A stretch of 15,127 bases of DNA, from assembly GCA_937907485.1 (NCBI GenBank), contig CALESR010000310.1:1-15127 (forward strand). Reading direction: 5' to 3'. Source of the stretch: an uncultured Paracoccaceae bacterium. GTDB lineage: Bacteria; Pseudomonadota; Alphaproteobacteria; Rhodobacterales; Rhodobacteraceae. Shown one piece after another: positions 1 to 5,920 of the stretch (position 1 is the stretch's first letter; the number at the start of each line of letters is the position of its first letter). Position numbers and translations under genes: made by a program. A model generated the notes under the pieces. The model was not told where the DNA came from, did no database searches, and was given only the letters and a program-made list of their open reading frames with translations.

Positions 1-999
1 GGCCCACATCCGATACAGCAGGGTTTGCGCCTCGGCGGTGCTGGCGCCCAAGGCATCGGCCATCTCACGCATCGTGACGACGGTTTCGCCTTCGCCGCCT
101 TCGAGCGATTCCAGCGTATCGTCAAGCGCGCCGAACTGGGTGGCGATCTCGGACATGGTGGTGCGCAGGGCCTCCATCGCCGAGAACCGGTTGACGTTTT
201 CCAGCGCGCTCAGGAACTCGCGCGCGGCCCCGGTGGCGGCGCCGTAACGCTCGGCAAGGTCGGCAGTCGGCAACAGGGCGTCGCGCGCGGCACTGCGATA
301 ATCGTCGACGGCGGATTTCAAATCATCCAGCCGATCGTCCAGCGTCTTGGTTTCCTCGCCGGTGTCGCGCATCATCGCGATCAACGGCACGCCGATTGCG
401 ATCAGCACACCCAGCACCCCGCCCAGGGCGGCGAACTTTGACCCCATCGGCACGATCGAGCCCAAAAGCTGCGGCGCCTGCTGGGCAAAGGCGCGCGAGA
501 CGTCGGTGCCCATCGCGACCTGAACGGCAAAGTCCTGCACCTGATAGCTGGCCTGCTGAATGCCCGGCGCAGCCCGACCGAGGGCCGAGGACAATCCGCG
601 CGCCGCGGCGCCCTGCGCGGCCATCGCACCACCGGCCGAATTGGCCACCACGGCGCTTTGCGCGTATTCGGCGTTCAGCCGTTCCAGCGCGGCTTCGTGC
701 TGCGCCGCGCTGATCGCGCCGACCTTGAGGGCGGTGTTCATCTCGTTCAGCTCGCGCTCATACTTCTGCGATGCGGCGAAAAGCGGATCGAAACGGGTGC
801 GCAACCGGTCCAGCTCGCGCACCATGACATTGCCGGAGTCCTCGGTGCTTTTGGCGACCTGCTGGCCCATGCGCCGGAAACGGCCCTGAATGCGCTCGGC
901 GCTTTCGGTGCCGACCTGCGTCGCCCGGGACATCTGGCGCTCGAACTTCGCCAGGCTGGCCTCCAGCCTCAGGGCCAGAGCCGTTTCGATGTTACTCAT
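1..999 (-). CDS. Phage tail tape measure protein, N-terminal part (cut by left window edge)
   Basis: The frame is open for 333 codons from the ATG at 999 to the first base of the window, so only the N-terminal part is seen. The start MSNIETALAL has GAGGA about 9 nt upstream and overlaps the stop of the preceding chaperone gene as ATGA. The first ~130 residues are rich in charged and Ala/Gln residues and are probably helical or coiled coil. A stretch near residues 170-200 (QQASYQVQDFAVQVAMG, then RAFAQQAPQLLGS) resembles lambda-type tape measure N-terminal regions. A hydrophobic segment follows (FAALGGVLGVLIAIGVPLIA), as is common in proteins that reach the host membrane. Family knowledge: tape measure proteins set tail length, are wrapped by the tail assembly chaperone and are ejected ahead of DNA. 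Position after tail tube and chaperone genes agrees with this call. Confidence 0.9.
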   Translation of the reverse strand, partial: MSNIETALALRLEASLAKFERQMSRATQVGTESAERIQGRFRRMGQQVAKSTEDSGNVMVRELDRLRTRFDPLFAASQKYERELNEMNTALKVGAISAAQHEAALERLNAEYAQSAVVANSAGGAMAAQGAAARGLSSALGRAAPGIQQASYQVQDFAVQVAMGTDVSRAFAQQAPQLLGSIVPMGSKFAALGGVLGVLIAIGVPLIAMMRDTGEETKTLDDRLDDLKSAVDDYRSAARDALLPTADLAERYGAATGAAREFLSALENVNRFSAMEALRTTMSEIATQFGALDDTLESLEGGEGETVVTMREMADALGASTAEAQTLLYRMWA

Positions 1000-1532
1000 T
1001 CGCGCGAGTCCTCACGGGCATAGTGGCGCGCCAGCATCGCCTCGAACTCGGCTTCGCTGGGCGGTTCGCTCTTGCGACCGGACGCGGAATAGCCCCGCAT
1101 CAGATTGATCACGTCGGCGTAGCGCATCGCCCGCAGATCGAGGGGCGACAGGTTGAACACCGTGCACATCTGCGAGACTTCGCTGAACTTCAGCGGGGCG
1201 GACCCGTCGGTCGATGTGGTCTCCGCGACCGGTTCGACGCCGGTCATCAAGGCCAGAATGATCTCTGCCGCCAAAGCGGCGTGATCGACATAGGGCCTTC
1301 GGTCGAACTGATCGACCAAAAGCGCCTTGGCGCGCAGGGCCTCCATGCCGCCACCGATCAACCCCAGCCGCAACGTGTGCCAGATGTCGCCCAGCTTGAA
1401 TTGCCCGCTGATCAATCGGGCGTAAATCGGGCCGATGCCAGACTCGCAAGCCTGTTCCAGATCCAGCACATCGCCAAAGGCGAGCCGGAAAAGGCGCTCT
1501 TTTCCGGCCCACTCGCTTGTGACCTCGACCAT
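996..1532 (-). CDS. Tail assembly chaperone, gene-transfer-agent family (TAC_11-like), 178 aa
   Basis: The N-terminal half (EWAGKERLFRLAFGDVLDLEQACESGIGPI, broken here into the motifs FRLAFGDVLDLE and ACESGIGPI) has the pattern of the small 'gene transfer agent family' tail chaperones related to RcGTA g10. The C-terminal part, roughly residues 110-178 (KFSEVSQMCTVFNLSPLDLR, then a charged tail), looks like the second chaperone that RcGTA and many siphophages encode separately or reach by a -1 frameshift. Here both parts sit in one uninterrupted reading frame. The ATG at 1532 shares one base with the stop of the tail tube gene (TGATG), and the stop overlaps the tape measure start, so translation is probably coupled. 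The expected role is binding the tape measure protein and recruiting tail tube subunits during assembly. Confidence is high for the chaperone role and lower for the fusion interpretation. Confidence 0.8.
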   Translation of the reverse strand: MVEVTSEWAGKERLFRLAFGDVLDLEQACESGIGPIYARLISGQFKLGDIWHTLRLGLIGGGMEALRAKALLVDQFDRRPYVDHAALAAEIILALMTGVEPVAETTSTDGSAPLKFSEVSQMCTVFNLSPLDLRAMRYADVINLMRGYSASGRKSEPPSEAEFEAMLARHYAREDSRE

Positions 1533-1978
1533 CAGCTGGCAGCGGTCCAGGTGCGACGACCGGCACCGACGATGGTGGCCTCAAAGGTCGCGGTCGCCTT
1601 GCCGGTCGCCGCCAGCTTGAACGCCTGCAGAATCGCCGGAAGCGCCCAATAGCCGCCGCCATCCCCGCTGGTTTCGTCGATCTCGGCGCGGACGTTCTTC
1701 GTCGCACCCGAATTCGCCCAGGCGATCCACGCGGGCAGGCTTTGCGTCGCAACGCGGCCAGAGATCGTCAGCGAGGCATCCTGACTTTCGGTCCAGCGCT
1801 TGATCGCGGCCATGGTGTCAAGCGGGTCGGTGCAATCGAGAACCACTGCCTCGCCGGTGTTGTTGGTCAAGGTGACCTCGCGCGCCTCGGCGCCACACGG
1901 ATGCGCAAAGGTTTCCGAGGGCGATCCGCCGTCGCCCAGCGTGATCAAGAAGCGGCCCGTGAGGGTGGGATCGGACAT
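1532..1978 (-). CDS. Major tail (tail tube) protein, 148 aa
   Basis: The protein begins MSDPTLTGRFLITLGDGG and carries short beta-rich stretches such as EVTLTNNTGEAVVLDCTDP, then WTESQDASLTISGRVA, ending with FEATIVGAGRRTW. This is the pattern of GTA/siphophage tail tube proteins (RcGTA g9-like), whose single beta-sandwich domain stacks in hexameric rings around the tape measure. Length of about 140 aa is normal for the family. AAGGAG lies 8 nt upstream of the ATG at 1978, a strong ribosome binding site located inside the end of the preceding small gene. The downstream gene is the chaperone, the standard order for a long non-contractile tail. Confidence 0.85.
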   Translation of the reverse strand: MSDPTLTGRFLITLGDGGSPSETFAHPCGAEAREVTLTNNTGEAVVLDCTDPLDTMAAIKRWTESQDASLTISGRVATQSLPAWIAWANSGATKNVRAEIDETSGDGGGYWALPAILQAFKLAATGKATATFEATIVGAGRRTWTAAS

Positions 1979-2148
1979 TGGTCAGTCTCCTTTGGTTTGG
2001 GTTGTGCAACGCCACGCGCGATCAGCGACGCGGCGGTCGATCTTGGCAGGTTCACATCTGTCCCCGCCCGGAACGCCTGAACCACGGCGGGCTTGACGCG
2101 GTGGTCGCAGTCCTTCAGGATTCGGACCTTCACCACGGGGACCCCCAT
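1945..2148 (-). CDS. Small accessory protein upstream of tail tube, 67 aa, function unknown
   Basis: The visible core VKVRILKDCDHRV ... FRAGTDVNLPRSTAASLIARGVA looks like a compact fold made of a beta hairpin followed by a helix that ends in an Ala-rich turn. Small proteins with this layout occur near head-tail genes in alphaproteobacterial phages, but no function is established that I know of. The gene overlaps the tail tube start by 34 nt and contains its ribosome binding site, which suggests coupling. The ATG at 2148 has no Shine-Dalgarno; a GTG at 2136 preceded by a G-run is an alternative start that keeps the conserved core. The start ATG shares the bases CATG (2146-2149) with the oppositely oriented gene at 2147. 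Codon use and gene position support it as real. Confidence 0.6.
   Translation of the reverse strand: MGVPVVKVRILKDCDHRVKPAVVQAFRAGTDVNLPRSTAASLIARGVAQPKPKETDQCPIPPSRAAS
2093..2121 (+). promoter_or_regulatory. Candidate sigma-70-type promoter for the plus-strand secreted gene
   Basis: TTGACG at 2093-2098 matches 5 of 6 bases of the -35 consensus. Seventeen bases later, 2116-2121 reads CAGGAT, only 3 of 6 for the -10 box. A start point near 2128 would leave a leader of about 19 nt before the ATG at 2147. The segment is also coding on the minus strand, so the match may be chance. Confidence 0.25.
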
Positions 2149-2419
2149 GAAATTTGTTGTTTTTGCTGCCGTTTTGGCGTCTCAGGCCAGCGCCCAGACA
2201 GTGTCGCCAGACCGGTTTGCCGCCGCCTGCCTGCTGGCGCTGCGCCAGGTCGAGGAAGCCTCGGCCACCGGGATGGACATGCTCGAAATCTGGAGCGCGA
2301 TTGTCAGCGCGCGCGGGCAGAACGACCCGCTGGCCGTCAGCCTCCTCGGCGCGATGGATCGCAACGGGGCCCGCATTCAGGCGGTCCTGACGGATTATCG
2401 GCGGGTCTGCCCGTCCTAA
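2147..2419 (+). CDS. Small secreted/periplasmic protein on the opposite strand (putative moron), 90 aa
   Basis: This is the only convincing plus-strand gene. It starts MKFVVFAAVLASQASAQ, a short signal peptide: one Lys, a hydrophobic core of about 10 residues, then A-S-A as a likely cleavage site after residue 16. The mature part (~74 aa) looks helical, with the segments RFAAACLLALRQVEEA, DMLEIWSAIVSARG and RIQAVLTDYRRVCPS. It has just two cysteines, Cys28 and Cys88, which could form a disulfide after export. GGGGA sits 5 nt before the ATG. Third codon positions are strongly G/C, as expected of a real gene. No credible minus-strand gene covers 2149-2415. The ATG overlaps head-to-head with the minus gene ending at 2148, and the TAA converges on the stop of the gp10-like gene with a few bases of overlap. 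I do not recognise a family; lysogenic conversion or superinfection exclusion would suit such a moron, but this is inference. Confidence 0.7.
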   Translation: MKFVVFAAVLASQASAQTVSPDRFAAACLLALRQVEEASATGMDMLEIWSAIVSARGQNDPLAVSLLGAMDRNGARIQAVLTDYRRVCPS

Positions 2420-2823
2420 ACGGACATCAAAGCCTTGTTGATCGCCCGGGTGATCCGGGATTTAACCCCCCGGCGGCGCGCGCGCCAGGCTGGGTAGAAA
2501 AACGGGTTGGCCGACATGGCAACGGTCCCGAATTCCTGAAACGTCGCGTGAAAGGCATCGCCACCGCCCGCGTAGATCGTGATGCGCAGCGTGCCATACT
2601 CGCGACCGCCCACAGTGCCGACCACCATCGTGCCCTTGGGGGCATCGCCCCATGTCCAGCCGATCGACTCGGCCAGCGTGCCTTTGTCCTTGGGCGCGAG
2701 ACGGCGCATGTCGGCCACCAGTGCCGTCGCGATCGCCTCCAACTCGGTTGCGACGGCGGCGCGAACAGCGTCAGGGACAGCGCCCCAGCGGCGGCGGAAT
2801 TGCTCGAGCCCCTCGACGCTCAC
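2416..2823 (-). CDS. HK97 gp10-family head-tail junction/tail completion protein, 135 aa
   Basis: The sequence MSVEGLEQFRRRWGAVPDAV followed by LVADMRRLAPKDKGTLAESI is the characteristic opening of HK97 gp10-like proteins: a helical start, then 'aP.dtG.L..SI'. A beta-rich middle follows (YGTLRITIYAG), then FQEFGTVAMSANPFFYPAWR, a signature of the family (EFGT..m.a.Pf..PA). These proteins act at the head-tail junction or in tail completion in siphophages. The GTG start at 2823 overlaps the upstream stop as GTGA, indicating translational coupling. Length of about 135 aa is typical. The stop (TAG, 2416-2418) overlaps the stop of the convergent plus-strand gene. Confidence 0.85.
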   Translation of the reverse strand: MSVEGLEQFRRRWGAVPDAVRAAVATELEAIATALVADMRRLAPKDKGTLAESIGWTWGDAPKGTMVVGTVGGREYGTLRITIYAGGGDAFHATFQEFGTVAMSANPFFYPAWRARRRGVKSRITRAINKALMSV

Positions 2824-3224
2824 CGCTCCTCCAGCAGCGCGTCGAGACTGATCACGCCGTGCAACGTCAACCCGTCCGGGTCGCGCAGATGCCGAACCTG
2901 AGCCACCAGCAAATTTGCCAGCGCATGGGTTGCCAAGGGCAATCGGACGTCATGCAGGGCCGCCTTGACCGCCCCCGTCAGGGCATAAAGCGGGTTGAAC
3001 CGCGTCGACGAATCCCGAACCCAGCAGTCGATTTGCAACGAGAACTCGCGCGCCGAAATGCAGCCCAGGTCGAGGGGAACATAATCCGAGGGGCCAATGG
3101 TGATCGCGGGATAGGCCGAGGGTCGCCCATCTTCGACGCGGGAACCGACAATGGCAGCCACAGCGGCATCCGCTTTCAGCGCGGCGACAATCGCGACCTG
3201 CATGTCAAAGACCGGGTCAGCCAT
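2820..3224 (-). CDS. DUF3168-type tail terminator/completion protein, 134 aa
   Basis: The protein opens with DPVFDMQVAIVAALKADAAVA and continues with GSRVEDGRPSAYPAITIGP, the usual layout of DUF3168 proteins (RcGTA g8-like; 'lq.al...L.ad..l..lvg.rvyd..p....pyi.ig'). The middle (FSLQIDCWVRDSSTRFNPLY) carries the core beta strand 'iWv.d', followed by a helix and a C-terminal stretch of beta strands. Members of this family resemble lambda gpU-type terminators that cap the tail tube. The ATG at 3224 overlaps the stop of the head closure gene as ATGA, and its stop overlaps the GTG of the next gene, so it sits in a tightly coupled series. Length is normal for the family. Confidence 0.87.
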   Translation of the reverse strand: MADPVFDMQVAIVAALKADAAVAAIVGSRVEDGRPSAYPAITIGPSDYVPLDLGCISAREFSLQIDCWVRDSSTRFNPLYALTGAVKAALHDVRLPLATHALANLLVAQVRHLRDPDGLTLHGVISLDALLEER

Positions 3225-3562
3225 CAGACCGCGACCCCGGTTTCCGCCACCAGCCAGACATTCGCGGGATCCGTCACTTGGTCGACCTGCCGCAGATTGT
3301 AAATCCCGGCCGTCGAAACGACCCGCAGACGCCAGTCAGCGGTGACCGACCGGGTCAGCGCCGAGGCCCGCAGCCGCACCTTGATCGTCGATTGCGCCTG
3401 CAACCCGCCAGCCTCGACGGCCTCGGCCCCCTTCATGAAGCGCAGCTCCGCCCAAAGCGTGCCGCGATCGGTCCAGACCACCGAGGCCCCGCCAGCGGTG
3501 TCTGCGGCGCGCACCGGCTCCTCCAGCGTCACCCGTTTGTGCAATGCGCCTGCGCCCCTCAC
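3224..3562 (-). CDS. Head closure / head-tail adaptor protein (PF05521-like), 112 aa
   Basis: The start GAGALHKRVTLEEPVRAAD, then VVWTDRGTLWAELRFMKGAE, is typical of phage head-tail adaptors (SPP1 gp16/HK97 gp7-like; 'l..ritie.p....d..Gg....W.....vwA.i.p..g.e'). The C-terminal part reads as beta strands (WRLRVVSTAGIYNLRQVDQV). These small barrel proteins form the ring that closes the capsid below the connector. A strong Shine-Dalgarno (CAGGAGGGG) lies just before the GTG at 3562, which settles the start; the 38-nt gap after the upstream gene contains this site. The stop overlaps the next ATG. Confidence 0.87.
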   Translation of the reverse strand: MRGAGALHKRVTLEEPVRAADTAGGASVVWTDRGTLWAELRFMKGAEAVEAGGLQAQSTIKVRLRASALTRSVTADWRLRVVSTAGIYNLRQVDQVTDPANVWLVAETGVAV

Positions 3563-3600
3563 GGACCCCTCCTGTTTTGTCTGGTCTGGCTCGGCGACGA

Positions 3601-4107
3601 TCAGGCTGGCCAGAAGCGCAGCGACTGGATCAGGGCCGCAGCGTGCATCGGCACCTCGGCCAAACCGTTGCCAGATTGCACCGCCTCTCGAGTCTCGAAC
3701 CAGTGCGCAATCAGCGAAAACGCGATAACCCGAGCAATCGCTTGGTGCGACTCGCTCATCTCGCAGTCGAATCGGATGGTGCAGGCATCCGTCACGGTCA
3801 CCCGCGGGCCTGCCGCGCCGGGGGTGACCTCGATCGCCACTTCGCCCCCGCCGTGATCGGCGGTCGCTTCGGTCACGTCGGGCAACGGCAGGGTGAACTC
3901 GCCTGCCGCGTCGACGTCAATTGCCCAGGTTTGGGGCAGGATGGCGCGACACAACGCGCCGCGCCACCCATCAAGATAGGCCACTGCCGCGGCGCTCAAG
4001 GCGTCGATCACGGCATCATCGTCGTCATGATCAACCCGGAGATACGCCTTGATGTCGTCGCGCTCGACCAGCGAGCCGGACGGCGCAGTGACCAGATAGG
4101 GCGTCAT
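3601..4107 (-). CDS. Head-tail connector protein (gp6/phiE125 gp8-like), 168 aa
   Basis: The N-terminal region PLVERDDIKAYLRVDHDDDD in its general form (here SLVERDDIKAYLRVDHDDDD followed by AVIDALSAAAVAYLDGWRG) is the hallmark of helical connector proteins of the HK97 gp6/YqbG group: 'lt.ae.k..Lrvd..dDda.i..li.aA....e...g'. The sequence LCRAILPQTWAIDVDAAGEF follows, another common family element. The C-terminal helix (AIARVIAFSLIAHWFETREA) fits the long helix that packs against the portal ring. The usual role is a dodecameric ring joining portal and head closure protein. The ATG at 4107 starts 2 nt after the upstream stop. Length is slightly below the 180-200 aa often seen. Confidence 0.85.
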   Translation of the reverse strand: MTPYLVTAPSGSLVERDDIKAYLRVDHDDDDAVIDALSAAAVAYLDGWRGALCRAILPQTWAIDVDAAGEFTLPLPDVTEATADHGGGEVAIEVTPGAAGPRVTVTDACTIRFDCEMSESHQAIARVIAFSLIAHWFETREAVQSGNGLAEVPMHAAALIQSLRFWPA

Positions 4108-4109
4108 GG

Positions 4110-4472
4110 TCAGTCGACCACAACGTGGAACACGCCGGTCTTGGTGTCGCCGCCAGAACCGATCACGATCTTCACGCGGTCACTTGCAAGCCCGATCTCG
4201 GCCAGAACTCCGGCACCACCAGCGGCATAAAGCGCGGCAGCCCCCGCCTGACTGGCGGTCGGCGCGCGGGGATGAACCACCTCGCTCGCATTGATATTGG
4301 TATCCGTCCACAGGGTTTCGCCGGTGGCCTCAGAGGTGATGGTGAAATCGACGCCGTCGGCATAGTCGGTTTTCACATAGTGGATCGCCTGCAAGCGCCC
4401 CGAAAGGCGCGGGGTGTAGGCGGTTGCCGATCCGTCAGCCGCGGTGGTGACGGTGAGTTTGTAACGACGCAT
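4110..4472 (-). CDS. Conserved small head-region protein, candidate head surface/decoration protein, 120 aa
   Basis: The protein begins MRRYKLTVTTAADGSATAY and continues as a beta-rich sequence (LSGRLQAIHYVKTDYADGVD, then FTITSEATGETLWTDT). It then has an Ala-rich stretch ASQAGAAALYAAGG and ends RVKIVIGSGGDTKTGVFHVV. I recognise this as a recurring small protein beside HK97-type capsid genes in phages of alphaproteobacteria and others; its function is not established to my knowledge. The beta-sandwich look and position right after the capsid suggest a virion surface or decoration protein (inference). GAAAGGGA lies 6 nt before the ATG at 4472, which is why I prefer this start over longer upstream in-frame codons. 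Confidence 0.7.
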   Translation of the reverse strand: MRRYKLTVTTAADGSATAYTPRLSGRLQAIHYVKTDYADGVDFTITSEATGETLWTDTNINASEVVHPRAPTASQAGAAALYAAGGAGVLAEIGLASDRVKIVIGSGGDTKTGVFHVVVD

Positions 4473-4500
4473 GAAATGTCCCTTTCGTGGGGTGAGGGGC

Positions 4501-4680
4501 TCAGGCCTTGGACCGTCGCCGCTTGGGGGCTGGGGCCGCGGGGGCGGCCTCGGCAAGGGTGTCTGTTGCCGCGAAACACGACGGCAGAGACGCCAGCAGG
4601 CTGCGCGCCAGATCGTCGTGCACCGTCACCACTTCGCCGGGGCGCAGAACGCCCGGACGGATCGCGGTGACGGTGACCAT
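4501..4680 (-). CDS. Small protein downstream of major capsid, 59 aa, function unknown
   Basis: The sequence MVTVTAIRPGVLRPGEVVTV, then DLARSLLASLPSCFAA, suggests a small beta hairpin plus helix domain. It ends in an Ala/Pro-rich linker and a basic tail (KRRRSKA). The overall layout recalls the 67-aa protein encoded just upstream of the tail tube. It lies between the capsid (stop at 4704) and the next head gene, in the same direction. The start is uncertain: the ATG at 4680 lacks a clear Shine-Dalgarno, and an in-frame TTG at 4695, directly after an in-frame TAG, would add five residues. Small ORFs with the same position are common in HK97-like clusters, so I judge it real; a specific role cannot be assigned. 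Confidence 0.6.
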   Translation of the reverse strand: MVTVTAIRPGVLRPGEVVTVHDDLARSLLASLPSCFAATDTLAEAAPAAPAPKRRRSKA

Positions 4681-4703
4681 GTCAGTGACGCGCAACTACA
4701 TCA

Positions 4704-5909
4704 TCAGGCCGCCAGAGCGTCGCTGAAGTCGCCCTTGACGAAGGCCTCGGTGCGATAGACCGCCATCGCCAGGCGCTGTTCGGCGCGGATCGTGACCAGG
4801 TTCTTGCGGAAGTTCTCGCCATCCTCGGTCGAAACCTCGACCGCCGCATCCTCGCGGTCGAAGATTTGCGCCCCAAGCTGGAACGCACCGACAAGGAATT
4901 TGTCCACCGTCATCGCCTGCGTCTCGATCACCGGCAGGCGCCACAGGCGCGCGGTCGCGTCCCCGGTCGGGTTCGAGAACAGATAGGCACCCTCATCGGT
5001 CTTGGTCAGCTCGATGTCGGCCCAGTCGGACGGGTGCAGCACCATGCCCGAGGCGGGGTATTCCGCCAGCGAGGCCTGCAGCAGCGCCAGGCGCAGAACA
5101 TCGACCTTGGTCATGTTGCCCGCGGCGCTCGGCGTGATCGGCGCCGAATAGGCGGTCGCCTGGGTGTAGATGCCGTTCAGGTCGGTGCCGGTGCCGCCTC
5201 CGGTCAGCAGTTGCGCCTCCTCGGCCAGCATCAGGCCATAGCGCAGCCGACCGTCGATGTAGCTCTGCAGCATCGGCACGTCGTCAAGAATCGACTTGGT
5301 CGCCAGCACGAAATGCGCCAGCGTCGAAACGGCCGAGGTGACCAGGTCGAACTTGATCTCGGATTGCGGCTTGGTCGCGCCCGAGGTCTCGCTGTGGCTG
5401 GCCGCGCTGTTGGTGAAACCGGTTTCCTTGACGTAGGTGATCGCGTTGACCCCGGTGCGACCGGGGGTCAGCAGATCACGGATCGTCATGCGGCGCGTCG
5501 GCGAGGTGACGACACCCGGAACCCGCATCGGCACGATCATGTCGCCCGCCGAGCCATCGGCATCCGTGGTCAGCGACGAGATGATCGCCTTGACCTCGGC
5601 ACGGAAACGGCCACGCCCACCCGCAGCGATGAAGGACTTGAGCCCATCGCTTTCGATGAACGTCTGGCCAGGCGTTTTCTGCCGCTGCGGGCCTTGCGCT
5701 TGGCGAACCATCTTCTGCTCGATCTCGGTCAGGCGCGCAGCGATCTCGTTGTGCTTGACCAGCGCATCGTCGGCGAGCTTCTTGGTCTCGGCGCTCATGT
5801 CGCCGAGGCGCTTCATCTCGCGCTCGGACTGCTCGGCGGTCTTTTTCACCGCGTCGGCAGCCGTTTTCAGTTCGAGGGCGAGACCCTCGAGGGTTTTTTC
5901 GTCAGGCAT
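4704..5909 (-). CDS. Major capsid protein, HK97 gp5 family, 401 aa
   Basis: Residues 1-70 are highly charged and heptad-like (ALELKTAADAVKKTAEQSER and following), matching the HK97 delta scaffold domain that the protease removes. From about residue 112 (SLTTDADGSAGDMIVPMRVPG in the genome, here cited as SLTTDADGSAGD) it follows the mature HK97 N-terminus closely, so cleavage probably falls near 111/112, leaving a subunit of about 290 aa. Next come TIRDLLTPGRT, DDVPMLQSYIDGRLRYGL and DREDAAVEVS..ENFRKNLVTI, all close to HK97 gp5. From my recall of HK97, Lys180 (ATKPQSEI), Asn370 (RKNLVTI) and Glu377 (RAEQRL) correspond to the cross-linking residues Lys169, Asn356 and Glu363. GAGGA lies 8 nt upstream of the ATG. 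It is preceded by the protease gene, as expected. Confidence 0.96.
   Translation of the reverse strand: MPDEKTLEGLALELKTAADAVKKTAEQSEREMKRLGDMSAETKKLADDALVKHNEIAARLTEIEQKMVRQAQGPQRQKTPGQTFIESDGLKSFIAAGGRGRFRAEVKAIISSLTTDADGSAGDMIVPMRVPGVVTSPTRRMTIRDLLTPGRTGVNAITYVKETGFTNSAASHSETSGATKPQSEIKFDLVTSAVSTLAHFVLATKSILDDVPMLQSYIDGRLRYGLMLAEEAQLLTGGGTGTDLNGIYTQATAYSAPITPSAAGNMTKVDVLRLALLQASLAEYPASGMVLHPSDWADIELTKTDEGAYLFSNPTGDATARLWRLPVIETQAMTVDKFLVGAFQLGAQIFDREDAAVEVSTEDGENFRKNLVTIRAEQRLAMAVYRTEAFVKGDFSDALAA
5872..5899 (+). terminator. Terminator-like hairpin with T-run on the plus strand, inside the capsid gene
   Basis: On the plus strand TCGAGGG (5872-5878) and CCCTCGA (5884-5890) form a perfect 7-bp stem with a 5-nt loop, followed by GGG and six T (5894-5899). 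This has the form of an intrinsic terminator, but only for transcripts antisense to the capsid gene. It also encodes codons near the capsid N-terminus (Lys-Thr-Leu-Glu-Gly), so it may be a coding coincidence. Confidence 0.3.
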
Positions 5910-5920
5910 GGAAATTGTCC

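Noticed and set aside
996..1532. Programmed -1 frameshift in the tail chaperone gene
   Set aside because: The gene is already a single open frame with both parts present, and I see no slippery heptamer placed to produce a longer second product.
2445..2459. CCCGG-GTGAT-CCGGG hairpin after the plus-strand gene as its terminator
   Set aside because: Only 5 bp, with no T-run after it, and it is inside the gp10-like coding region.
1978..2901. Plus-strand 307-codon frame spanning several tail genes
   Set aside because: It covers three well-supported genes in other frames, and lacks any recognisable segment; the real plus-strand gene here is in a different frame (2147-2419).
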